A stretch of 64,000 nt of DNA from Ulvibacter antarcticus. GTDB lineage: Bacteria; Bacteroidota; Bacteroidia; Flavobacteriales; Flavobacteriaceae. Of the stretch, positions 18,049 through 28,823 are shown piece by piece (position 1 is the stretch's first letter; every line of letters begins with the position of its first letter). The notes beneath the pieces were generated by a model. That model saw only the letters and a list, made by a program, of their open reading frames with translations, was not told the origin of the DNA and ran no database searches. The translations under genes were made by a program, and so were the position numbers. The stretch spans positions 248,001-312,000 of the forward strand of contig NZ_REFC01000012.1 in the NCBI RefSeq assembly GCF_003688405.1, given 5' to 3'.

Positions 18049-21000
18049 ATGAACAAACCTAACTTACTAAGAATTCCCCACATTCTTGGCATCCTAATAT
18101 TAAGCATACAAGCGTATGCTCAAAATTACGTCCCATTTGAACCTAGATTTGATGAAGATCTTAAGGGTGATATTGTATTAATTGGAAACAATATTCTGGG
18201 ACCAGACAATAATCCGTTCAACGATAACTCTGTTTACAATCACAATGTAGATATGCAGTATATTGATATTGATGGTGACCCAACTACATTTAGTTCTTCA
18301 AGTGCTGATTTAGAAATTCCCAATCCGAATTGCTATATAATTCGCTATGCCGGTTTATACTGGGGAGCAGTAACAAGCGGAGCTCAACCCATTACCAATG
18401 TAAAATTTAAAGGTCCGACAGGCGGATACAATGACATAACGGGGACTCTAATATTCGATGCTGATGGAACTTCGGTAGATGGAGGTAATAGTTTTCCTTA
18501 TGCATGTTATGCAGATGTAACTGATATTGTTACAGGATTAGGACCTAATTTAGGAACGTATACAATCGCAAATGTTTCCAGTGCATTAGGTGAAACAGGT
18601 GCATTTAACCCTTACAACGGAACAGGTTATTCTTCGGGATGGTCGCTTTTCGTTGTTTATGAAGACCCAACTTTACCTGGTAAATCCATCACTAGTTTTG
18701 ATGGTTTTAGTGCAATAAGTGTTTCAGGAGGTAATCCGAATTTAGATATTCCAGTGTCAGGTTTTAGAACCATTCCGGCACCAGCTCCAGTGAGGGCGAA
18801 CTTTGCATTCGCAACTTTAGAAGGTGATAAACCAATCACAGGAGATCGATTAAAAATTAACGGCACCAGTCTTTCGACTGCAGATCGCCCGGTAACTAAC
18901 TTTTTTAATAGTTCGGTAACCCAACTTAATGCGTTGCCCGTTAATAATAGAGTCCCAAATAGCACCAATACTCTTGGGTTTGACACAGGAGTTATTGCTG
19001 TTCCCAATCCCGGGAATACAGTAATCGATAATGATGCTACTTCTGCCACTGTTAGGTTAGAGACCAGTGGCGATACCTATTTTCAATACTTTTTTGCCTT
19101 AGCTGTTGAAATAATAGAACCACATATAGTTCTCACTAAAATTGTGGAAGATGAATTTGGAAACGATATTGGTGGGCAAGTTGTAAATCTTGGTCAGGAA
19201 TTAACCTATGTGATAGGATTTCAAAACGTTGGAAATGATGATGCCACTAACTTCTCTATTAGGGACATTTTACCCATTAATATTATATTCGACTATCCTT
19301 CCGGGCTCACGTTACCTCCTGGAGTAACAGTGGCAAGTTACGACCCAACTACTCGGGAAATTGTTTTTGATATAGAAAATTATCTCGTAGAAGAGAACGA
19401 TCCTGCTTATGAAATAAGAATTGATGTTACCGTTGTGGAGTCTTGTCAGCAGTTAGCAGATTCTTGCTCAAATATTATCAATAACCAGGCATATTCAACC
19501 TATCAAGGAACATTGAATCCTACTTTCATAATTACAGATGATCCAAGTTATAGTACGAACACGGGTTGTCTTATCACGCCTCAAGCGACTAATTTTTTGG
19601 CAGATCTTGATGACTGTGTATTTAGTCAGGAAGAAGTTTTATGTGGTGACGAGCTAGAACTAACAGCTGCAGATGGATACGATACCTATTCCTGGTCAAC
19701 GAGTCCTACAGGTACTCCTGTTATTGGAACGACACAATCAATAATAGTTACTGCAACCGGAACCTATTATTCTTTCAACACTGCAATTGCTCCATGTCAA
19801 TCGATTGTACAGCAATATAATGTGACACTCTATGGAGGGAGCATAACGAACCCTGTGATTCCTTTTGCAGATGAAGTAGTTACATGTCCCAACGATGGTA
19901 AACTATTACCCAATATATTTTTATGTGGGGAAAACGATTTTAGAGAGATATTCACTGATATTGATGGTGCGGTTACCATCATTTGGGAAAAACTGGATGA
20001 GTCCAGCTGTACCCCTGTTTCGAATACCGACTGTGCCAATGAAAATAACGCATGTACGTGGGATCTGGTGGGAACAGGTCCGGACTATGTTGCAAATACC
20101 GCAGGTCAATATCGATTGACCATTAATTATAGTGGAGGTTGCTTCAATCAGTTTTATTTTAATGTTTATCAGAATTTATTAGATCCAACGGTTACCGTAA
20201 CTGATATTATATGTACAACACCTGGAAGTATTACTGTTGGTAACGTTCCTAGTGGTTATGAATATAGCCTGGATGGTATAACGTACCAGTCAAGTAATGT
20301 ATTTTCAATCACTACAGCAGGTATTTATACTATTTATATAAGACAAGTTGGCGTTCCTTCGACAGCCTGTGTATTTACGGTTCCTGATGTTTTAGTTAGA
20401 GCTCGGGATTTTACGGTTTCTACTATTATTAACCAACCCCTTTGTAATGGAGATAAGGGTAATATTTATCTAGCAGCCAATGACGCAGAGCCGCAGTATT
20501 TCTTTTCTCTTTATTTAGGAGGAACTTTAGTGAATAGCGTTGGACCCATTATTGAAAACAACTATCTTTTTGGGAACCTGAATTCTGGTACTTATACTGC
20601 CATTGTAGCAACTGAAGATGGTTGTACTTATACTGAAGAAATTACAATTATAGATCCGCCTTTGCTAACAGTAACGGCTGCTATCACTATTCCACTAAGT
20701 TGTACTGATGGTGAAATCACAGTCTATCCGCAAGGAGGTACTGCACCCTATTTTTACTTTGTAAATAGCACGACCGTTTTTCAAACTGTTCCGGAGATTG
20801 TAGTTACTTCTCCAGGAGTTTATAATATTATGGTGGTGGATTCAAATAATTGTAGTGCAGAAACTACTATCACAATTAATGCTACCCTTCCACCCGTTTT
20901 TACAGTTACAAGTTCTGATATTCTATGTGCCGATTCCGGTAATACAGGAACGATTACCATCGACGTTACGAATCCAAATGGTAGTAGTCTACAATACAGC

Positions 21001-24000
21001 ATTGATGGAGGAATTGTATTTACAAATTCACCTGTGTTTACGGGACTTGCAGTTGGAACTTATATTGTCTTAGTGCAATACACAACTGGTCCATCGGTTT
21101 GTTTATCAGACCCACAGACGGTAATAATTACTTCGACTACTGCAATTTCAGGCGAAGCGGAACTAATTTCACCTTATACTTGTACATCTACCGGGACGAT
21201 TGAAGTTACAAATATTACTGGAGGTACTCCCCCATATATGTTCAGTATTGATGGGATTACTTTTCAAACAAGTCCGATCTTTTCTAATTTAACATCAGGT
21301 ACTTACACAGTCACCATTATGGACGCTAACGACTGTACTTTTGTCACCAATGAAATTACCATACTACCACTTGATCCACCGACCGATTTAACATTTATTC
21401 ATGCTCCTTTAACTTGTCCTACGAACACCACTACGGTAACAATTACCGGGACAACAGGTGGGGTGGCTCCTCTGGAGTATCAAATAATCGCACCAGTTTC
21501 GGCAGCGACACCTTATCAGACTTCAAATATATTTCCTGGATTAGTTCCGGATATTTATACTTTTCAAGTTAGGGATGCGAATGATTGTATTTACAGTGAA
21601 TCCTATTCTATAACTCCCTTACCTACTATCGAGATTTTTGGTGAAACAATCGCAAATGTAAGTTGCCTGGGCACGGCAGACGGAATTGCACAATTCATCG
21701 TAATTGGAACGACAACTTTTGAATATAGCATCAATGGAAATCCCACTGTAACAGGAACGTCGCCAATAATTCTAACAGGCTTGAATGCGGGTACTTATAC
21801 TATTGTGGTAACTGATCTTAGTTCAAATTGTGAAGCAACTGAAACAGTAATAATCGATGAACCATCGACTGCTTTAGTAATCACAACCGAAATCGATCCA
21901 ATCACCTGTGTTGGAAATGGAAGTATTCAAATTACAGCCTCCGGAGGTTGGGGTGGTTATACATTTTCACTTACCCTTCCGGATTTAACGACATTACCAA
22001 CGCAATCATCGGGAACATTCTCAAATTTAACGCAAGACGGAGTTTATACAATTAATGTTGAAGATGCCAATGGTTGTATTACTTCGGAAACTTTTACGTT
22101 AACTATTCCTGATCTGGTTACTGCCAGTATAAGTACAACATCAGACATCTGTTTTGATGGAGATGGCGCTACAATTGAAGTTGACGTAACTTCTGGAGAA
22201 GCACCATTTGAATATAGTATTAACGGAGGGCCCTTTCAATCGAGCAATATATTTTCAAATTTAGTTCCAGGCAACTACATCATTACTGTGAGAGATGCTT
22301 TTGGTTGTGAAATTACATTACCGTCACAAATCATTGCACCACAATTAATGGTAAACGCCGTTTTAACGAAAGACTTAGATTGTACTTCTTCACCGGATGC
22401 CGTAATAACAGGAACTATTGCAGGAGGAACAGCACCGTTTATACTGGCTGTTTCTATTAACGGCGGTGGATTTACAACACAAGGTACAACCGCGACACCA
22501 TTCACTTATTCTACGGCTATTGATGGAACTTATCAGTTTCAAATTACTGATGCCAGTGGATGTATAGCGACATCACCAATAATTACGGTAAATCCGCTTT
22601 CACTACCTGCGATAGATTTCGTCACAGAAACTCAACCCATCTTATGTAATGGGGATGAAAATGGAGCTATTGATATTACTATAGACACAACGGTGGGTAC
22701 TCCCCCATTTGTGATTAATGTAAACAATGATACCACAGGAACGAACTACGGAACACAAACATCAGGATTACCAGCAGGTGTTTATACTGTAACTGTAACA
22801 GATGCTAATTCTTGTGAGGATACAGAAACAATTACCATAACTGAACCAGACCCAATTATTGTGGATTATGACGCCATTGATATTACTTGTGGCCCCGGTG
22901 GAGTTTCACAAGGATCTATTATTATCAATAGTGTTGTTGGAGGTGTTGCACCTTATAATTATTTTGTGACAGGTTCTAACGGTTACTCTAATTCAGAATT
23001 AAACGCTACTGGATCAACTTCTGTGAGTTTCGATGTTGTTGATTTCGGATTGTATGAAATTAATGTAGTAGATTCGAACGGTTGTTCTGTACTTATACAG
23101 GATATACTAGTAGCTTCTCCTCCATCCGATTTAGATATTGATATTACGAGCACAGTGAACTGTATAACTGGCGGACAGGCAGTTGTAACCGTAAGCTCAG
23201 TTCTTGGTAGTAGCGGGCCGTTTTGGTTTACTATTTATCAAGGTCCGATTTCTGTTTATCCTAATCCGCCGGGATCATGGATTCCAGAGGCACCACTTGG
23301 GAGTCAATCTGCTACTTTTAACGGATTAATACCGGGGGTTACCTATACATTCATTGTATATGATGAATCTACAAATTGTAGTTACTATGAACCTGCGACT
23401 ACTCCAATACCTACCAACTCAACTTTGACTGCTACTGCGGTAAGTTCAGATAATATTACGTGTACAGGGAGTGATGATGGAGATGTATCTTTCACTATAA
23501 ATAGTGTATATGGTACAGCGGTAGACGTTAATTATGAGATTTTTGACTCTTTATCATTAATAACCACAGGAATCTCAGGAACGGGTACTGTACCTACCGG
23601 TGGTTCCCTAGTTGTTTCCGATTTAGGCCCATTGCCTTTCGGTACATATTTTGTTTTGATTGAAGAAACAACAGGTCCTAATGCCGGTTGTGGAGTTGTA
23701 ACTGTGCCATTTTCTATTACAGAGTCCGCGATACTTTTAAGCCTAACAGCCACAGTAGATCAAAACGCTAATTGTAATCCGAATTCTGGAGTAGTTAGTG
23801 CCATTGCACAAAATGGAACGGCACCCTATTTATACCAAATAACTACCACGCCTACGGCACCAATTGCTACCGATCCATCATGGGCTACTTCAAGTACGTT
23901 TAATGTAAATGCAGGAAGTTATTATGTACATGCAATGGATGCTTATGGATGTATTGTTTCGAGCCCTGTTCAAGTCGTTCCTATGGATCCATCTCCGGTA

Positions 24001-27000
24001 ATTTCGGCCGATACTGCGAATCAGTGTTCTTCGAATGAAGGAGAATTTGAAATAGATGTAAACCTGGTAACTTCAGGAATGCCTCCTTATAGTTTTAGTA
24101 TTAATGGCGGAGCTTTTCAGACTCAATCAGCGCCATTTACAATTTCAAATTTATTTTCAGGAACACATACTGTTGAAGTAAATGATGTGAATGGTTGTGG
24201 AAATCTAGTCACCGTTATAATCGAGCCACAATTAGGATTAACTCCTGCCGTGACCGCGCTACCAAGCTGTGACGATGACGATGGAGAAATTACAGTAACC
24301 GCTTCCGGAGGAACAGCAAACTATGATTATAGTATTAGTCCGAATCCGCCATCAATTATATTGACAGGCAATGTATTTTCGGGAGTGCCTTCAGGAACTT
24401 ATATTGTTACAGTTACAGATACTGTTACGCTTTGTTCTGAAGATGTTACAATTACATTAGAGAATGCAACTCCTGTTATTTTCACAGCTGAAGGAACCGA
24501 TACAAGTTGTAATGGTGCTAGTGATGGTACTATAACAGTTGATCTGCCGCCTAGTAATAACAATCCAATATACACCTATGAAATTACAGCGCCTATTGTA
24601 GTTCCTGCTCAAACCAGTAACATTTTTACAGGATTACCGGCTGCAACTTATACTGTTCAAGTAATTTCTGGTAGAGGTTGTATTGCCACTACAGATGTAA
24701 CTATAGATGAACCAACATTATTGGAAGTTACTGGCAGTGCAACAACATTTTCTTGTGATCCAAATAACACAGTAAGTACTTCTGTAATAACCATTACCGA
24801 AGTTGGAGGAACTCCAGCCTATTTATACAGTATCAATGGCACAAATTACTTTAATAGCAATGTATTTGAGGTTGCTGACACCGGCGCTACGCAGACCATT
24901 ACGGTTTACGCTAAAGATGCGAATAATTGTATCGCGACAAATACAGTGACTATTGAGCCATTACCAACTATTACAGCAACAGCTTTCGTTATTGGAACAC
25001 CGATTGATTGTAATGAAACGGGATCGGTTTTAATAAATGTAACGGGTGGTTCAGGGAATTTTACTTACCAAATGTTACCAACCGGAGCCCCACAAGTATC
25101 AAATAGTTTTGATATCTCAGGACCAGGAACCTATTATTTTCAGGTAAATGATATGGATACAGATTGTTACTTTTTAACACTTCCCTTTGAAGTCTTACCA
25201 TTTGATACAATAGATGCTACTTTGATAGCTTCGGAAGCAAACGATTGTTTTGGTGATAATAATGGTGAATTGGAATTGACTATTAACGGGTATATCGGAG
25301 CATACACCTACCAATTATACGATGGAGCCGGAACTCCCGTAGGTGTTCTTGTAACTGCCAACACTTCAACAAACCCTGAAATTATTAGTGGGTTACCCTC
25401 AGGTAATTTTTCGGTAGAAATTATTGAAACTGAAACGCCATTTTGTACAACTTCGACGAACGTTGTTACTATAGGTTCTCCTCCTACGCCCTTATTGTTG
25501 GAAATATCTGAAACATCGAATGTAACTTGTACTAACGATCAGGGAACAATTACTGCTATTGCAAGTGGCGGTACAAGTCCGTATGAATATGAACTTACTG
25601 GTGCCAGTACTATTCCTTATTCTTCAAATAATACATTTACAGATCTTAGTGCAGGAACTTATACTGTGAATACTAGAGATGCCAACGGCTGTATCGCCAC
25701 GGACGTCCTTATTCTTATGGAACCTGAACCTATTGATGCCGATTTTGTGCCGAATACAACTATGCTATCTTGTTTTGGGGATCAAAATGCTACAATAACA
25801 GTTCTAGATGTTACAGGTGGACAAGTTGGAAATTACAGTTATACGTTGAATACAATTTCGCCGGTGTCAACCACATCCGGACCACAGACATCGAACGTAT
25901 TTGAAGGTTTAGGAGTTGGTATTTATTCTGTGACAATTACCGATGGATATAATTGTGTATTTACTTCTTTACCAATGACCATTGACCAACCTGAACCAAT
26001 AGTTTCGAGTTTAGTTGCTAGCACTACTCCAACATGTTTAACTGAGGCCACACTTACTTTAAGTGCTTCAGGAGGAACCGGAATGTATGAGTATAGTGAT
26101 AATGCTGGTTTTAATCCAGTGCTGGGTAGTTTTGTCTCTTCGGAAACATTTACAGTTTCAGAAGGTACATATACTTACTACGTTAGAGATGCTAACAATT
26201 GTATTGCAATTGTTTCGAATGAAATTACAATTGATCCGTTACCAACTCTTGAGATCGATTTGGTTTCAACGAATCCACAGATTAACTGTGTAGGCGATGA
26301 TACCGGTATCATTGAAGCAACCGCCTTAGGAGGTCTTGGTAACTACGTTTATATTTTACAGGATTTACAAGGAAATACTATTCCGGCGGAGCAAAACAGT
26401 CCGGGGATATTTACCGGATTAATTGTAGGAACCTATGTTGTTTATGTTGAAAGTGGTGATTGTTTAGCAACTTCCGAAGAAATAAATATTACAGAACCTG
26501 CAACTTCTCTTGAAGTCGATTACGACGTGACTGAGGTAATTTGCTATGGAGAAGATAATGGTAGTTTGGAAATCTTTGCAACCGGAGGATCGGGTATTAT
26601 TCTCTATGCTATTTCACCACAATTGGATCAGTTTTTTGAAACAAACCTCTTCGAAAATCTAAGCCCGGGAGCTTATGACGTTATCGTGCAAGATGAATTA
26701 GGTTGTTTTTTAACCTTCAACTTTGAAATTGAAGAATCGCTGCCGGTGATAATCTCAATAACGCCAGATTCGATCTTTCCTGAAGTTTGTGAAGGTGATG
26801 CAAATGGTTCTTTTAGTATCGAAATTGAAGGAGGGACCCTTCCCTATAGTGTGAGTTTGGATGAATATAATGGTGTTTATGTTACCGGAGAACCAGATCA
26901 AACAGAATTTGAATTCATCGAATTAAGTGGTGGGAATCATATTGTCTACGTGCGTGATAGTTTAGGTTGCGAATCTGAATGGAATATTGCCTTCCCTGAT

Positions 27001-27723
27001 GCTGTGCTTATTGTACCAATTGTTGAAGTAGAATATATCTGCTTGGAAAATGCAACTGTGAATCAGGTGACTGTAACGGTTGACGAAAATTTAGTGGATA
27101 TAACGCAATTAGATTATTCATTAAATGATGGTCCGTTTCAAACGAGCAATGTATTTACAAACATTCCACCAAGCAGAGACAATTACATTACGGTAAGACA
27201 TACCAATGGTTGCATGCAAATAACCGAATTTTTTGATCTTCATGTGTTTACTCCATTAACATTAGTGCTTAGCGAAGGAGATATCAATGAAATTGTGGCA
27301 ACGGTCAATGGAGGTACGGGTGAATATGAATTTACATTAAATGATGTTAATTTTGGTGACACCAATGTATTTACTATCACTGAATCCGGAACTTTTACGG
27401 TTATTGTTACCGACAGCAGCGGATGTCAACTCGTTGCAGAAATTACAAAAGAATTTATTGGAATCTGTATCCCAAATTACTTCTCACCAAATAACGATGG
27501 TGTGACCGATTATTGGGCTCCCGGTTGTGTAGATAATTATCCTCATCTGGTATTTTCAATTTATGATCGTTATGGTCGTAGGGTTGCCATGATGCGGGTT
27601 GGTGAAAAATGGGATGGAAGATATAATAATACCGAGTTGCCTACGGGAGACTATTGGTATGTCGTTAGAATAGACCCATCAAACAACCGTGATTTCGTAG
27701 GTCATTTTACGCTGTATAGGTAA
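18049..27723 (+). CDS. Giant SprB-like surface adhesin
   Basis: A 3224-residue secreted protein, the largest gene in the window. After a signal peptide (ending IQAYAQ, about residue 25) comes an N-terminal surface-protein domain, then a DUF11-type module at about 358-463 (TYVIGFQNVGNDDATNF). From about residue 720 to 3050 I count roughly 28 SprB-type repeats of 70-90 residues with the pattern C-x-G-x-I-x-V-x-GG-x-PY-x-YSI, then GTYTVTVTDANGC. The end (about 3137-3224) is a gliding-type C-terminal domain with NYFSPNNDGVTDYW and a final GHFTLYR, of the kind that needs an SprF partner for type IX secretion. F. johnsoniae SprB is about twice as long, but the build is the same. A 7-bp dyad (17994-18019) precedes the gene. 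It probably moves along the cell surface as the gliding adhesin. Confidence 0.9.
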   Translation: MNKPNLLRIPHILGILILSIQAYAQNYVPFEPRFDEDLKGDIVLIGNNILGPDNNPFNDNSVYNHNVDMQYIDIDGDPTTFSSSSADLEIPNPNCYIIRYAGLYWGAVTSGAQPITNVKFKGPTGGYNDITGTLIFDADGTSVDGGNSFPYACYADVTDIVTGLGPNLGTYTIANVSSALGETGAFNPYNGTGYSSGWSLFVVYEDPTLPGKSITSFDGFSAISVSGGNPNLDIPVSGFRTIPAPAPVRANFAFATLEGDKPITGDRLKINGTSLSTADRPVTNFFNSSVTQLNALPVNNRVPNSTNTLGFDTGVIAVPNPGNTVIDNDATSATVRLETSGDTYFQYFFALAVEIIEPHIVLTKIVEDEFGNDIGGQVVNLGQELTYVIGFQNVGNDDATNFSIRDILPINIIFDYPSGLTLPPGVTVASYDPTTREIVFDIENYLVEENDPAYEIRIDVTVVESCQQLADSCSNIINNQAYSTYQGTLNPTFIITDDPSYSTNTGCLITPQATNFLADLDDCVFSQEEVLCGDELELTAADGYDTYSWSTSPTGTPVIGTTQSIIVTATGTYYSFNTAIAPCQSIVQQYNVTLYGGSITNPVIPFADEVVTCPNDGKLLPNIFLCGENDFREIFTDIDGAVTIIWEKLDESSCTPVSNTDCANENNACTWDLVGTGPDYVANTAGQYRLTINYSGGCFNQFYFNVYQNLLDPTVTVTDIICTTPGSITVGNVPSGYEYSLDGITYQSSNVFSITTAGIYTIYIRQVGVPSTACVFTVPDVLVRARDFTVSTIINQPLCNGDKGNIYLAANDAEPQYFFSLYLGGTLVNSVGPIIENNYLFGNLNSGTYTAIVATEDGCTYTEEITIIDPPLLTVTAAITIPLSCTDGEITVYPQGGTAPYFYFVNSTTVFQTVPEIVVTSPGVYNIMVVDSNNCSAETTITINATLPPVFTVTSSDILCADSGNTGTITIDVTNPNGSSLQYSIDGGIVFTNSPVFTGLAVGTYIVLVQYTTGPSVCLSDPQTVIITSTTAISGEAELISPYTCTSTGTIEVTNITGGTPPYMFSIDGITFQTSPIFSNLTSGTYTVTIMDANDCTFVTNEITILPLDPPTDLTFIHAPLTCPTNTTTVTITGTTGGVAPLEYQIIAPVSAATPYQTSNIFPGLVPDIYTFQVRDANDCIYSESYSITPLPTIEIFGETIANVSCLGTADGIAQFIVIGTTTFEYSINGNPTVTGTSPIILTGLNAGTYTIVVTDLSSNCEATETVIIDEPSTALVITTEIDPITCVGNGSIQITASGGWGGYTFSLTLPDLTTLPTQSSGTFSNLTQDGVYTINVEDANGCITSETFTLTIPDLVTASISTTSDICFDGDGATIEVDVTSGEAPFEYSINGGPFQSSNIFSNLVPGNYIITVRDAFGCEITLPSQIIAPQLMVNAVLTKDLDCTSSPDAVITGTIAGGTAPFILAVSINGGGFTTQGTTATPFTYSTAIDGTYQFQITDASGCIATSPIITVNPLSLPAIDFVTETQPILCNGDENGAIDITIDTTVGTPPFVINVNNDTTGTNYGTQTSGLPAGVYTVTVTDANSCEDTETITITEPDPIIVDYDAIDITCGPGGVSQGSIIINSVVGGVAPYNYFVTGSNGYSNSELNATGSTSVSFDVVDFGLYEINVVDSNGCSVLIQDILVASPPSDLDIDITSTVNCITGGQAVVTVSSVLGSSGPFWFTIYQGPISVYPNPPGSWIPEAPLGSQSATFNGLIPGVTYTFIVYDESTNCSYYEPATTPIPTNSTLTATAVSSDNITCTGSDDGDVSFTINSVYGTAVDVNYEIFDSLSLITTGISGTGTVPTGGSLVVSDLGPLPFGTYFVLIEETTGPNAGCGVVTVPFSITESAILLSLTATVDQNANCNPNSGVVSAIAQNGTAPYLYQITTTPTAPIATDPSWATSSTFNVNAGSYYVHAMDAYGCIVSSPVQVVPMDPSPVISADTANQCSSNEGEFEIDVNLVTSGMPPYSFSINGGAFQTQSAPFTISNLFSGTHTVEVNDVNGCGNLVTVIIEPQLGLTPAVTALPSCDDDDGEITVTASGGTANYDYSISPNPPSIILTGNVFSGVPSGTYIVTVTDTVTLCSEDVTITLENATPVIFTAEGTDTSCNGASDGTITVDLPPSNNNPIYTYEITAPIVVPAQTSNIFTGLPAATYTVQVISGRGCIATTDVTIDEPTLLEVTGSATTFSCDPNNTVSTSVITITEVGGTPAYLYSINGTNYFNSNVFEVADTGATQTITVYAKDANNCIATNTVTIEPLPTITATAFVIGTPIDCNETGSVLINVTGGSGNFTYQMLPTGAPQVSNSFDISGPGTYYFQVNDMDTDCYFLTLPFEVLPFDTIDATLIASEANDCFGDNNGELELTINGYIGAYTYQLYDGAGTPVGVLVTANTSTNPEIISGLPSGNFSVEIIETETPFCTTSTNVVTIGSPPTPLLLEISETSNVTCTNDQGTITAIASGGTSPYEYELTGASTIPYSSNNTFTDLSAGTYTVNTRDANGCIATDVLILMEPEPIDADFVPNTTMLSCFGDQNATITVLDVTGGQVGNYSYTLNTISPVSTTSGPQTSNVFEGLGVGIYSVTITDGYNCVFTSLPMTIDQPEPIVSSLVASTTPTCLTEATLTLSASGGTGMYEYSDNAGFNPVLGSFVSSETFTVSEGTYTYYVRDANNCIAIVSNEITIDPLPTLEIDLVSTNPQINCVGDDTGIIEATALGGLGNYVYILQDLQGNTIPAEQNSPGIFTGLIVGTYVVYVESGDCLATSEEINITEPATSLEVDYDVTEVICYGEDNGSLEIFATGGSGIILYAISPQLDQFFETNLFENLSPGAYDVIVQDELGCFLTFNFEIEESLPVIISITPDSIFPEVCEGDANGSFSIEIEGGTLPYSVSLDEYNGVYVTGEPDQTEFEFIELSGGNHIVYVRDSLGCESEWNIAFPDAVLIVPIVEVEYICLENATVNQVTVTVDENLVDITQLDYSLNDGPFQTSNVFTNIPPSRDNYITVRHTNGCMQITEFFDLHVFTPLTLVLSEGDINEIVATVNGGTGEYEFTLNDVNFGDTNVFTITESGTFTVIVTDSSGCQLVAEITKEFIGICIPNYFSPNNDGVTDYWAPGCVDNYPHLVFSIYDRYGRRVAMMRVGEKWDGRYNNTELPTGDYWYVVRIDPSNNRDFVGHFTLYR

Positions 27724-27763
27724 TAACTACCTATCATCTTAATCGTTACTAATAAAGACTATT

Positions 27764-28750
27764 ATGAAAAACATACTAAAATACCTACTCGTTTTAATGG
27801 TAGTTCAGAGTTCAGCACAAGAACTCAATTTACCCGTTTTTACTCAGTATTTAGCGGATAATGATTTTGTGGTTTCTCCAACCTTTGCTGGAATAGGTGA
27901 TAATTTTAGAATTAGAGCCAATGGATTAACACAGTGGGTTGGTATTAAAGATGCTCCGAGAAACGCGGCCTTGTATATGGATATAAGAATGGCAAGTCGC
28001 TCCGGGGTAGGGATTTCGGCCTACACAGATAGAAATGGAAACACACGTCAGCAAGGCTTGAAGTTTTCATATGCCCATCATTTAATACTAGATTATAAGA
28101 CGCGACAATATTTATCCTTCGGACTTTCGTATAACATAAACAGTTTTAAAATTGATTTCTATAATTTCGAACCCACGTATGAAATCCCCATTGTGGACCC
28201 AAATATTAATGATGATAGAGCTGTAATGAATAACAATTTCGACATAGGCGCTCTTTATAGACTTAGAAAATTCTGGCTTAGCTTCAATGCTAGTAATATT
28301 TTACCAAAAAAAACGGATGCTTTTGATGGGTTAGAACCAAATTCACTTTTAAACTTTCAAGTATATTCTGGTTATGTTATTAAAAGCAATAATCAGTCTG
28401 AAATTGAACCTTCGGCATTTTACCAAAACTTCGCTAGTGATAATAGATCGAGTACCGATATAAATATAAAGTTTAGAAGATACAATCGGGACGATGATTT
28501 CTTTTGGTTTGGAGCCTCCTATCGTTTTTTAAATGATCAAGTTGGAAAACCTTTAAATATTGGACCTATGGCAGGTTTTAAAAAATCTATCGTATACTTT
28601 TCATATGCCTACCAAATCACGCTGAACGAATTAACAGGTTATAACTCTGGAACACATGCTGTCACTATCGGTTTCGATTTTCTACAAGAATTAAGTGACT
28701 GTCCTTGTACTGAAGGAAAATACGATCCTGGAAATAAACTATGGCAGTAA
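27764..28750 (+). CDS. PorP/SprF family outer-membrane protein (SprF-like)
   Basis: A 328-residue beta-barrel protein of the PorP/SprF family, with signal peptide (ending VQSSAQ, about residue 18) and the family pattern LPVFTQYLADNDFVVSPTFAG followed by NGLTQWVGIKDAPRNAAL. In F. johnsoniae, SprF is needed to secrete SprB and is encoded directly downstream of it. Here the gene follows the giant adhesin by 40 bases, so it is the likely dedicated partner for that adhesin's C-terminal domain. Strand alternation continues to the C-terminus, and no extra domains are present, unlike the upstream SprD-like fusion. Confidence 0.9.
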   Translation: MKNILKYLLVLMVVQSSAQELNLPVFTQYLADNDFVVSPTFAGIGDNFRIRANGLTQWVGIKDAPRNAALYMDIRMASRSGVGISAYTDRNGNTRQQGLKFSYAHHLILDYKTRQYLSFGLSYNINSFKIDFYNFEPTYEIPIVDPNINDDRAVMNNNFDIGALYRLRKFWLSFNASNILPKKTDAFDGLEPNSLLNFQVYSGYVIKSNNQSEIEPSAFYQNFASDNRSSTDINIKFRRYNRDDDFFWFGASYRFLNDQVGKPLNIGPMAGFKKSIVYFSYAYQITLNELTGYNSGTHAVTIGFDFLQELSDCPCTEGKYDPGNKLWQ

Positions 28751-28823
28751 TTACAAACTAGTATTTTGAATCATTTCACGTTTATGAACCATCGTCGCAA
28801 ATACTTCCGAAGATAAACCCAAC

